DNA of 64,000 nt from Alviniconcha marisindica. Lineage: Eukaryota; Mollusca; Gastropoda; Provannidae. The stretch covers positions 1,277,501 to 1,341,500 of the forward strand of contig JABMCL010000979.1 in the NCBI GenBank assembly GCA_018857735.1, in the 5' to 3' direction. Below, in pieces: positions 1 to 11,900 of the stretch; the first letter of the stretch is position 1, and each line of letters opens with the position of its first letter. A program made the position numbers and the translations under genes. The notes below the pieces were generated by a model, which was given only the letters and a program-made list of their open reading frames with translations, was not told the DNA's origin and ran no database searches.

Positions 1-205
1 TTTGTCTGTTATCTCAGGGTTGTCTCAGAGTTATCTCAGATTTGTCTCAGAGTTATCTCAGATTTGTCTCAGTTATCTCAGGGTTGTCTCAGAGTTATCT
101 CAGGGTTGTCTCAGAGTTATCTCAGATTTGTCTCAGTTATCTCAGGGTTGCCTCAGAGTTATCTCAGGGTTGTCTCAGTTATCTCAGGGTTGTCTCAGAG
201 TTATC
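1..205 (+). repeat. Minisatellite of TTATCTCAG-type units
   Basis: About ten units of 12-24 bp built from tctcagagttatctcagggttg; runs off the window start. Confidence 0.9.
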
Positions 206-611
206 TCAGCATCTCCAACCTGAACAGAAGTCAGAGTGACACATTCTTTGGACCACATAGAGGAGCTTCACTCCTTCAGATTTGTTGTCGGTCTGTTTTG
301 GCTTGGGCAGCACCCAGGCCATGATGCCTGTGGAACGATGCTCCATCTTCCGCAGCACTGACTGGGCTGAAGCTGTGTTTGCTGGGAGACAGGTGTGCAG
401 CTTTGAGTCAGCAGCTAAATGCTGATGAGGGATTTAATGATAATAATATTAAATACTCACCCCCTTAAAGTGCTTCATCACTAAATGAGACCAAAGCACC
501 ATAAGGCAGGAAGCTGACTGTTCAAGCCTGTTGCTAGTGGGTACTGCTTCATGTGCAGTTGCTGCCTTATTAACAGACAGAAGTACATCTGTATAATTAT
601 CTGGTATTATA

Positions 612-840
612 TTAACCCTTTTACTGCCAGGATGTCATTTGAAAACGACTGATAAAAATGTGAAATTTGAGATCCTTAAGACTTTTTTGTTTTTTGTTCT
701 CATTTTAGCATCTGATAGGATATCCGTCAAAACGCACAGTATTAAAAATAGATTTGTGTGGCATAGGACTGGAAAATATACTGTTTGTAGGGATGTGTGT
801 GCACTTTTTAGCCCTGGAAATTTACTGAAGACTAATAAGG
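612..840. mobile_element. Truncated piggyBac-like MITE
   Basis: Begins TTAACCCTTTTACTGCCA and shares its interior (cgtcaaaacgcacagtatt, gtgtgtgcactttt) with the complete element at 51632-51856. The right terminus is lost near a G tract. Confidence 0.6.
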
Positions 841-964
841 TGGGGTGGGGGGGGGGGGGGGGGGGGGGGCATACCAGAGTACTTGGAAAAACCCATGACA
901 GCCAGCAGGAAAATCAGTATCAAATAATGCATACATATATATCAAGGTGAAAACTGATTGCTTC

Positions 965-1110
965 TTACTAGGATTGAACCCTCAACCTTCAACACTGTTG
1001 ATAAATCTGCTTGGTCAGAATGCACTGGCTGTAACCAACTGAACTGTCAGAATGTGCTGGCTGTAACCAACTGAACTGTCAGAATGCGCTGGCTGTAACC
1101 AACTGAACTA
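965..1110 (-). mobile_element. tRNA-derived SINE remnant
   Basis: On the minus strand GTTCAGTTGGTTACAGC resembles box A and GAGGGTTCAATCC box B. The box A part is repeated three times (1029-1110). No tRNA acceptor stem pairing, so this is not a tRNA gene. Confidence 0.5.
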
Positions 1111-1328
1111 CTGAACACAGCCCCAGCTCAAACTTGTCTGTTATTTTGCCAAGCTGGGTGGTGCAGAGTGAGGGGGGGGGGGAGGTAGGGCCAAGGAGTG
1201 TCATTCCTGGGGGAATGCCACAGTGCAGAGCCAGAGAGGGAGGTGGTTGTGAGGCCTCGCCCACACAAATGTGCTGGTGCCACCTGTCATGCCAGCATGA
1301 ACTGAACCAACAATGGGCAAGCGCAACG

Positions 1329-1750
1329 CCAGTAACGTTACAAAAAATTGCTGTAGTCAGGCAATGTCCGTGTCTCCCTTGTGAAGTCGCTGACTGTCAT
1401 AGCAAGGATGTTACACTAATGTGGCTGTACTCGGGCAATGTCTGCATCCTCCTTGTGAAGTCGCTGACTGTCATAGCAAGGATGTTACACCGATGTGGCT
1501 GTACTCAGGCAGTGTCTGTGTCCCCCTTGTGAAATCTCTTACTGTCATAGCAACATCGCTGTACTCAGGCAAGGTCCGTGTCCCTCTTGTGAAGTCTCTT
1601 ACTGTCTTAGCAAGGATGTTACACTAACGTGGCTATACTCAGGCAATGTCCACGTCCCCTTTGTGAAGTCTCTTACTGTCTTAGCAAGGATGTTACACCA
1701 ACATCGCTGTACTCAGGCAATGTCCATGTCCCCCCTTGTGAAGTGTCAGT
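1329..1750 (+). repeat. Minisatellite, unit about 75 bp, about 6 copies
   Basis: Units contain tactcaggcaatgtccgtgt, then cttgtgaagtc and catagcaaggatgttacac. Confidence 0.9.
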
Positions 1751-2104
1751 AGCAAGGGGGAACTTCTTCTCAGAGACACCAGTCACCACCTTCTGCATTC
1801 TAATTTTCTAGTTTCCTACTACATTGCCATAGTCTTTGCAGAAGGAAGGTGTTGTCTGTTGTATTGAAGAACCGGGTTCTTTGGAGCCTGGAGAGAGAAG
1901 GGTGTGGGGCAGGCACAGGCAGGCAGGCAGGCAGGCAGGCAAACAGACAGGCAGGCAGGCAGGCAGACTGGACAGTTGGGGAGGAGAGAGGAAAGGAAAC
2001 AGGGGAAAGAGGCAGGAGAGAGACAGACAGACGTCGGAGAGAGACTATAGAAAGGGAGAGAATGTCGTTCATGGTATTATTGTTGTTCTCCTGTGCTGTT
2101 TCAG

Positions 2105-2877
2105 CTTCAGATCCTGCGGAGCCTCCTGCAGATGATGCATGTGCAGTTCCCCCCACCAGTGACGCCAGCGTGGGAAACTCAACACACACACCAGACAGCG
2201 CGGCTGCTGCTCCGGCAGTAGGGGACACGCCTCCTGCTGCTGAGATGGCCTCATCTTCACCAGTTTCCACATCGTCCATCCTGAATCCACAACTGATGGA
2301 CGCAGACTCCGTGAGGCAGGCCATCCTGGGCCCTCTGCAGGAGGAGCAAGCTGGAGGGGTGACCGATCCGGACAGCACCAGACCCAAGAAGAAGAAGAAG
2401 AAGAAGAAGAAGAAGCGGTCCAAGTCAGCACAGACATCTTCAAGCAGCGAATCCGCCCAAATCTCCCAGCCCACCACTTCCCAGTCAGAGGGTGGATCTG
2501 AGGTGACGTTGACGGAGAGTCTAGACGCAATGTCTCTCGCAGCAGTGGACACTTCTGCGGCTCAGTCTGCGCCCGAAGCTCAAAAGAAGAAGAAGAAGGA
2601 AAAAAAGAAGGCGGACTCAGGCAGTGAGGTGGCGGGTCAGGACATGCAGGTGATGGAATGCAGAACTGAGGTGGCAGGACCGGGGAAGGTGGAGGGAGGG
2701 GGGGAAACCCTGCAGGTGCCGCCTGAAATTGCACGTGTGCAAGAAGCTCTCTTCAAGCGAGAGAAGGTGTCAGCGCAACATCATCAGCATCATCATCACC
2801 AGCACTCCCCGCACGGCCAGAGGGTGCTTAACGACACTCACAGCGGCAAAAAGAAGCCCCATCAGAAGAAGAATGTT
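2105..2877 (+). CDS. DIS3L2: DIS3L2 exon 1 of window: basic low-complexity N-terminus
   Basis: Acceptor ctgtttcag ends at 2104 (a second AG at 2110 is in the same phase); donor GTAAGT at 2878. It encodes about 257 residues rich in Ser/Ala/Pro, with a run of ten lysines coded by an (AAG)n microsatellite near 2388-2417, a second Lys/Glu block near 2584-2611 and a His/Gln-rich patch near 2770-2810. None of this is conserved in vertebrate DIS3L2; the lysine blocks could act as nuclear/nucleolar targeting or RNA contacts (inference). An in-frame ATG at 2245 is the fallback start. The N-terminal border is the least certain part of the model. Confidence 0.75.
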
Positions 2878-5800
2878 GTAAGTGTATACTTTGAAAAAGA
2901 CAGCTTTTGTGATAGGAATACAGTGGGACCACACAGTTAAGGCCATCTTAAAACTCGAACCAAAGTGGTCTTTAAAGTGCTACTTGGTGAGGTTTTTATT
3001 TTTATATTTTTATGTACTTCATTAATCCATTACCGGAAATTTGGGTTGCCTTACCTGAAGGTAAGGTTACAGTACAGCAGGCACAAAAGCAGTGCTACCT
3101 ATTCCTACCAGTGTGTGCAGTATTGTGGTGAGTCCAAACGTGCGCAGATGTTGATGCATGTCATTGCAGATGGTGGGGGGGGGGGGGGGGGGGGGGTAGC
3201 ATTACCCAGGTGAGTCAACCCAAATTTTCCACCAAGGGATTGATGAGGTAAAAAAAAAAAAAAAAAATTTAATCTAAAGAGCCCAACATGCCATACTACA
3301 CATGAATGTTGACTGGGGCTGGAAGCATAAAAATCAGATGACTGAAATGTATTTATAAGACCAGAGTCGTCTCAGACCCCCTCCATCCTCCCCCCCACCC
3401 CCCCACCCCCCATCCCCACCCCAACACACACACCTTTTGCATTCTTGGACACTTTAATCTTTCCTGTGAGACTCGCAAAGAACACAGACGTTCATTCAGA
3501 CTGCATAGTTGTTTTCTCCTGTGCCAAAATTCAGAAGTTCAAGTCTCCAGAGATTGCGGATTAGACTTACTGCGGACATGCAGTTTACTTTCTAGACTTT
3601 CGATGCAGTGCTGTTTTCTGTGCTGTGCAGCCCTCTCAGCTTTCAGAAGCAGTCTCAAAACCTGCCTTTTTTGATGATGTTTCTCACAACACACAGCTGT
3701 TGGAATTCTGTCTCTCTCAGGCTTGTTGTTTCTTCTGTGGTCATGGCCTGTTCTTTTAGCTCATCTACTGATTCCCCTGACAGTGTATACATGCACACAT
3801 GTGTGTGAGCATTTCTAATGGTACTCATAGCCTATATCACTATATGGATGTTGTTTTTTCATTGTAAGGTATTCATAGCCTACATCAATATATGGATGTT
3901 GTTTTTTCATTGTAAGGTGTTGATAGCCTATATCAATCTATGGATGCTGTTTTTTCATTGTAAGGCACCTAGGGCCATAGGGTTGGTGTTGTATAAGTAC
4001 CATTATTGCAGAATTAGCCTGGCTTTTATTTTAAAGTGATTCACTGCCTTACTGTTGTGTCCCAGTTTGAACCTTACTGGCCACCGGAGAAAGTCTCGGA
4101 GGGTCTGAAGAGAGGGACGCTGATTCAGGTAAGTAACAACTTCTGGTTCTGGTTGGACAGTGCTGCACTGTCACTGCTGGCTTGCATTGTGGAATTGGCC
4201 TGAAATCCCCTACCCTTCTCTCCCCCCCAAAAAAAACACAACAACCTTCATCAAGCATACTGAGTTATATGAAGTCAAAACTGTAGAAGAAGGCAGTTTA
4301 AGCTTTGTTGGACCTGTGTGATTTGGGTGTCAAGGTATAAATTTGAGGAGGTTTGCATGAATGGAATATACTTAAATGCAACTCATTATGAGCAAAGAGG
4401 CAAGCTGGCCTGGATGCGTAGAAAATGTGTGAATATTTCCATTTGCAGGTTTTGTATGATGGTTCTGTCAGTATTTGTACAACAAAAATGCTTTCTGTAT
4501 TCACATTGCACACACACATACTGCCAAATGGCCAGGATTTGGTGACTTTCAATCTAATTATGTTGATTAGATCAGGAATAGACCACAGTTGGTTACTTAT
4601 GTATGTATTCCAGGGTGATAAACCTGTGTTTTTTGACTTTGAGAAAAACTTAAACATTGGCCATTTCTCAGTCACTGTAGTTAAAGTTCAGCAAGAGTTC
4701 TTTCAAACTGTGCACAGTCAAGACCACAGAAACAGCAAATTGTTTTTTTTAGACTAGTGTCCACTGTAGTTTAAATGTTGTATGGTTGCTACGCCTATTA
4801 AAAAGACCGTGCACAGTATGCTTTGTATGACTTGTGCGTATCTAGTGGGAGACAACACATTTCCCCCAGTTTTGCACATGAATACGAGTCGCATGAGTGT
4901 AATTGCTCTTTTTCTTTTTTATCATCTCGTCCTGGGATGACCCTTTGTGGTTGACAGAACCCAAAACATCCAAGAACTAATGTCACTGTCATTTGACCAT
5001 GTCAGTGGTGATGAAGGTATGGTATAGATTAGGATGTTAAAGATCCTTTTGTCTATATCAGAGCTTGGTGGATTGTAGAAACCTCGAAATAACCCAGCAT
5101 GCACTAAAAGTGTTGACTCTTCAAAACATTAGAAGTTTGACATTATACAGAAGCAGAAGAAGAAGATATAATGTATCAAAGATATTGTCATGTATCGTGT
5201 ATTTATTATACAGAAGCAGAGGAAGAAGATATAGTGTATCTTCAAAACGTTAGAAGTTTGACATTATACAGAAGCAGAAGAAGAAGATATAATGTATCAA
5301 AGATATTATCATGTATCATGTATCTATTATACAGAAGCAGAAGAAGAAGATATAATGTATCTTCAAAACGTTAGAAGTTTGACATTATGCAGAAGCAGAA
5401 GAAGAAGATATAATGTATCAAAGATATTATCATGTATCTATTATACAGAAGCAGAAGATATAATGTATCTTCAAAACGTTAGAAGTTTGACATTATACAG
5501 AAGCAGAAGAAGAAGATATAATGTATCAAAGATATTATAATGTATCATGTATCTATTATACAGAAGAAGAAGATATAATGTATCAAAGATATCATATATA
5601 TCATGTATCTATTATACAGAAGCAGAGGGAGAAGATATAATGTATCAAATATATTATCATATATATATAATACAATGTATCTGGTATTGGTGTAATAATT
5701 GTGTTCTGCTGATTTCAGGGCAGAGTGAGAATAAACCCAAAGAACTTTGAAGATGCCTATGTTCCCTTGCCAGTAAGTTTTTAGTGTGTGTGTGTGCGTG

Positions 5801-5885
5801 TGCGTGTGTGTGTGCGTGAGTGTGTGTGTGTGCGTGAGTGTGTGTGTGCGTGAGTGTGTGTGGGCGTGTATGTGTATGTGTGTGC

Positions 5886-5953
<68 letters not shown>

Positions 5954-6040
5954 ATGTGTGTATGTGTGTGTGCACGTGTGTGTGTGTGTGTAGGTGTGTG
6001 TGTGGTGTGTGTGTGTGTGTGTGTGTGTGTGAGAGTGTAG

Positions 6041-6088
<48 letters not shown>

Positions 6089-6539
6089 GTGTGTGTGTGT
6101 GTGTGTGCATGCATGCATCTGTGATGTTTAAATGGGTGGGAGGGTCTTTTGGGGCACTGACAGCCATTTGTTTTGTCAAACCTTATACTGTTATAGTGTT
6201 CTTCGTTTCATGCTGCTTGCATTACTAATGAGAGTCATAGTTATGTAGTGCAGGTGTTCTTGTGCAGGCATGTACATAAAGAAGTGAGTACATATACACA
6301 TGAGATCACAGAGGTATATGCTGTGTATTTTGGACTATTGCATCAACTGTGTGATTCAGGATGGCACAGCTGATGTGTACATCTCTGGCATGGCCGACAG
6401 AAACCGGGCCCTGAATGGAGACATTGTGGCTGTGATGGTTCAGGACCGAGACAACTGGAGGGTAAGACAGACTCCTGATAATCACTGGACACTGACAGTT
6501 TGAACACTTTCTTTTTCTAAGGAATCCTTTAAGTATTGG

Positions 6540-6622
<83 letters not shown>

Positions 6623-8907
6623 GTATTATGATAAGTAAGAGAGAGAATGAAAAGTACAAAAACAAAACAAAAAAACTAAGAATAAGATGAATGAAAGAAA
6701 AAAGTAAGAAAAAAAGAGTCTTTAAAACATACTATGGGGAGCACCCTTCCAAATAGTAAAAATAATAATGAACACTTGCCCAGCACCTCATTTTGAGATG
6801 AACCCTAAGAGCTTCACAATGGCAGTTCACAGACAATGGCAACTGTTAGCTACACACAAAATGTATATTCATATAGAGTAACTATATCTTCATCCGGCTG
6901 ATCATGGTTGAATTTGCCTGTGTAGGTGTTCACGGAGGAGCTGAATCATTATGAGAAAAGCAACACGCCACCGACTCCACAGGGGCCTGCTGATGAGGGC
7001 AAGGCTGATGAAAAGAACGATGACAACAAAGCAGGTCCTAAAGAGGAGAGCCCCGATGTGGTGGTGGAGGAAGAAGAGGAGGTGGAGCTTGACAGCACAG
7101 GGAAACCAATCGGTGAGTTTCTGCAGTTGTGTGCATTATTGACAGCACAGGGAAACCAATCGGTGAGTTTCTGCAGTTGTGTGCATTATTGACAGCACAG
7201 GGAAACCAATTGGTGAGTTTCTGCAGTTGTGTGCATTATTGACAGCACAGGGAAATGCTGTTGTGTGCATTATTGACAGCACAGGGAAACCAATCGGTGA
7301 GTTTCTGCAGTTGTGTGCATTATTGACAGCACAGGGAAACCAATCGGTGAGTTTCTGCAGTTGTGTGCATTATTGACAGTACAGGGAAAAGGAGCTCACA
7401 TTATTCGGGGAAACAATGGGAGTTTCTGCAGTTGTGTGCATTATTGACAGCACAGGGAAACTAATCGTGAGTTCTGCAGTTGTGTGCATTATTGACAGCA
7501 CAGGGAAACCATTGGTGAGTTTCTGCAGTTGTGTGCATTATTGACAGCACAGGGAAAACAGTCGGTGAGTTTCTGCAGTTGTGTGCATTATTGACAGACA
7601 GGGAAACCAATCGGTGAGTTTCTGCAGTTGTGTGCATTATTGACAGCACAGGGAAACCAATTGGTGAGTTTCTGCAGTTGTGTGCATTATTGACAGCACA
7701 GGGAAACTAATCAGTGAGCTTCTGCAGTTGTGTGCATTATTGACAGCACAGGGAAACCAATCGGTGAGTTTCTGCAGTTGTGTGCATTATTGATAGCACA
7801 GGGAAACTAATCGATGATCTTCTGCTGTTGTGTGCATTATTGACAGCACAGGGAAACTAATCAGTGAGCTTCTGCTGTTGTGTGCATTATTGACAGCACA
7901 GGGAAACCAACTGATGAGCTTCTGCAATTGTGTGCATTATTGACAGCACAGGGAAACCTGTCAGTGAACTGGGCAACCACTCTGTGAGATTGCTAGAGTC
8001 ATGTGCATTATTTACAGCGTTTGGAAACTATTGTGAGACTGCTAGAGTGATGTGTGTTATTGACAGCACAGAGAAACCAATCAATAAGCTTGCTAGTCAC
8101 ATTAACTACTGACAGTGCGGGGAAACCAGTTGGCGAACTTGCTAGAGTCACGTGAACTACTGACAGCGCATGGAATCCAAACAGTCAGCTGGCCACAGTC
8201 ATGCAACAACTTTTATTCACTGATAGCAACTTGATTTCTTTATTCAAAATAAAATCAACAGGACATTTCAAAACAGAATGCCTGATTTAAAATAAAAAAA
8301 TGATTACGTTCTGATCTCCTTGTTGCACAAAACATGGTTCAGGAAGGCTGATCTTTAAATAGCAGCTGACTGATGTTAACTTTTATTCGCAGCTAGCAAC
8401 AGGACATTTTAAGACATAATGCCTGATTAATTTTTTGAAAGCTCTTCTCTACCTTGGGCACAACACACATTTTGAGAGGGCCTGGTCTTTCAGCAGCACC
8501 ACACTGTGTCACTGCCAACTTTCGTTCGCAGCTGGCACCCATGTCTCGAGACCAGCATCCACCGCCTCCACCGCTGCATCTCAGGCCACACCCACCCCTC
8601 AGCAAGGCCACACCCCCAGCAGCGGGGCCAGGCCGAAGGAGAACAACAAAGGGTGTGGCACCCCGGGATCCGCCAGCAAGCAGAGACGCTACATGTCGGT
8701 GAAGGAGGCGAGGGACCAGGGTAGCCCGGTGGTCAAGAGGCTGTTTGATGCTGAGGTGTGTGAAGGAAGGGAGAAGGCTGCAGAGGCTGGGGCAGTGAAT
8801 ATTGACAAGTTTATGCAGCGCACAGGAAAGGTGGGTAGTGGTGTGAGGATTTGATGTGTGTGTAGGTGTGTGTGTATGCATGTATATATATTAAATTATG
8901 ATGCATG

Positions 8908-8972
<65 letters not shown>

Positions 8973-11900
8973 CAGTGTATGTGTGTGCATGCATGTGTGT
9001 GTGTGGTTTGTCAGTGGTGTGTGTGGTCTGTATGTGTTGTGTGTGTATGTGGTGTGTATGTTGTGTGTGTGTGGGTGTGTATGCATGTTACATTTAATTG
9101 TAAAGTGTTGTTGTTTTTTGATGTCTGAAAAGAGGGGTGGTCTTTGATGAGAGGTTAATTTACATTTAACAGTGAAGGGTAGGACTTTTTAAAACATAGT
9201 CATGAAAGAGGGATGGTGGGAGGTTCCACTGTAATGAGCTTGCTGAGAATGGCGGAAACTGAAGCCAGTGTACCAGTTGGTATGCTTGCCTGCTATGTTC
9301 TGGCATGCAGGTGGTTGCCATCATTGACAAGAACCACTCCAGGGCTGCCAGCGGAACTCTGCGCCCGATGCAGGACAGCAGTCACACCTTTGTCACCTTC
9401 GCTCCTACTGATTCTCGCATCCCACGCATCATGATTCCCACCGGCGATCTGCCACAAGGTGAGTCCGCTTGGCGGAGCCTCTGGCCAGAATGTTGGTGGA
9501 AAAGAATCCAGACATGCCAGTGGTTACAGTTTCGCCGTGTTAGTTTTTGCTGAAACAGATAATTTATGGTCAAGTAAAAATGAATACGGTAAAAATATTT
9601 TTGGTGAGAATGGGTCTTTTTTGTTTGTGCTTTGGTGAAGAGACTCGACTGTGTGTCATATCTCGAAGCGAGGCTCTCAGTGTTACACATTTTGCGCCAC
9701 TTTGATTCTTAGCCAGTCATCTTTCTGCCTTTGACCACCTCAACCAATCACCAACCTCATTTTCCTTCGTGTCTTTCTGTGACTTTGGTGTTTTGGCAGC
9801 CAATTTTCAGTCCATGCACATTTCATTTCAAGAGTGGTAGTGAAGGGGCAGACCGTGGAGAAAAAGAAACACTGAAAAACCTCAGAAACACTACTGAGAA
9901 GTGAATCTGGGGTTGGCAGGTCTGAGAATCTGAGGTGAGATGCTAAGAACAAATCTGAAGCCTGCGCAGTTCTTGGGCAGGAAAACTAACGGCATGAGCG
10001 CTAGAAAGAGGGCCGTCACGAAAGACTAGTTGCGTTTGCCCAACATTCTTAGCAGGTCTTGCCAAGGCCAGGGGCCTTACTGGGAAGTGTTTTGTTGGCT
10101 CATGCCATTGCGGAATCTAAGCAGAAAATCCAAACTGAGGTAAACGTTTATGGTTTCTTTGGGGTTTGTGAAGATGAAGATGTGCTTTGGGGTTTGTGAA
10201 GATGAAGATGTGCTTTCGGGTTTGTGAAGATGAAGATGTGAAGAGGGGAATCAAAGCAAAGCGGCATGTTGGCCTGAAACTGAAAATGTAGAAATGTGCA
10301 ACTATGTCCATCTTCAGGCTTTATTGAGCTGCCGTATCAATGTTTCTGCAAAATGTTCGCTTCCAATTTGAGCTCCTTATGGCGATGCCGTGTTAGTTTG
10401 CTCTCTACGGCTGAAGAACAGAAAAGGGTTGGCTTCTGACATATTTGATACTTACGACACATTTCAGCATTGTTCATGACGTCACTGATACAGACTGCTG
10501 GGAACAAAATGGCAGCACTCAGGTATTTGGCAGTGGCTGAATCTTTCAGCTACAGGTCAGTGTTATTTGGCAGGGCTTTGTTATGGTCGCTGTCTCATTC
10601 ACTCAGTGTGTTTGCGTTGACCTGTGCTGTGCTTTGCGATCCCTCAGGTTTCCGAGAGCGTCCAGAGGATTTTGCAAAGGTGCTGTTCATCGCTCGCATT
10701 ACAGAGTGGAATGAGGCAAGCAAGATGCCAAAAGGGTGAGTAATTGTATGTGCATGCATGCTTATGGTTACTGCAACAGGTTTTGTATGTGTGTTTTTTG
10801 TTTTTGTTTTGTTGATGTTTTTACATGAAAGATGGTTTAAGATGTGATCAGGGGCAAGATTGTAACTCAGTTGACTGAGCATCGGGTCCAGCATGCTGCT
10901 AATGCAGGTCTGACTCCCTGGTGCGGCAACAAGACATGCTAATGCAGGTCTGACTCCCTGGTGCGGCAACAAGGCATGCTAATGCAGGTCTGACCCCCTG
11001 GTGTGGCAACAAGGCATGCTAATGCAGGTCTGACTCTCTGGTGTGGCAACAAGGCATGCTAATGCAGGTCTGGCTCCCTGGTGTGGCAACCAGGCATGCT
11101 GGTGCATGTCTGACTCCCTGATGTGGCAAGATGCAGCTAATGCACGTCTGACTCCCTGGTGCTGCAACAAGTGATGTTGCTAATGCAGGTCTGACTCCCT
11201 GGTGCGGCAAGGGATTTTCCTTCCAGGGTCAGCTTTTTGTGCAGACTCTCTTACGGTGTTTATACAGCCCCAGTGTGCAAATGCATGCATTTACATCTGT
11301 GTACTCACAGAAAATCCCAAGCATATGTAGCCATATCATTGTTTGGACAAGGGGGGAAATTCAGTTCAAGTTCAGTGTTGCTTTACATCCACAAAGACTC
11401 TAAGGACTGTTAGGGATGGGGTGTCCAGGACGGCCACCTTGACTTTTACACAGCTCCTGAGCTCGGAACAAAATCAGCACGCGTCAGACTAGATCAGCCC
11501 TGGAAGGTGTGATGTGGCGATGGTGAAGGTGGTTGTTCTGCAGGAGAGGCAGGTCAGGTGGAATTGGAAGCTGAGACCCTGTTGATAGAGGACGATGTGG
11601 ACAACGGTGATGATGATAATAATGATGATGATGATGATTGTTCCACAGGACACTGGCTCGAAGTCTGGGAGAGGCAGGTCAGCTGGAACTGGAGGTGGAG
11701 ACGGCGTTGATAGAGGAGGATGTGGACAACAGTAATAATGATGATGATTGTTCCATAGGACACTGGCTCGAAGTCTGGGAGAGGCGGGTCAGGTGGAGCC
11801 AGAGACAGAGGCCTTGTTGATAGAGAATGATGTGGACAGCAGCGAATTCTCTGACAAGGTACAACTCAGTGCATTAAACACTCCACTGTACACATCTTGG

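Larger units (their letters stand above)
206..2104. other. Upstream flank/intron of DIS3L2, no gene recognised
   Basis: Contains a truncated TTAA-type MITE (612-840), a G tract (842-869), a tRNA-like SINE remnant (965-1110), a 75-bp repeat (1329-1750) and an aggc repeat (1905-1972). A conceivable short exon at about 255-391 ends in CAG|GTGTGC, but nothing in it is recognisable. Confidence 0.5.

Noticed and set aside
2062..2110. Signal-peptide-like start ([15 protein letters not shown]) in frame with DIS3L2 exon 1
   Set aside because: The hydrophobic codons are the polypyrimidine tract before the ctgtttcag acceptor; DIS3L2 is cytoplasmic.
5781..6228. Long Cys/Val or His/Thr frames in GT tracts (also near 8.9, 14.3, 42.5, 52.3, 54.7 kb)
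   Set aside because: Dinucleotide repeats translate into open frames by composition; no gene signal.
11649..11731. Copy B of exon 9 as a mutually exclusive exon
   Set aside because: It lacks the 17-nt end, leaves the wrong phase for exons 9 or 10, and its spacer to copy C is too short for an intron.
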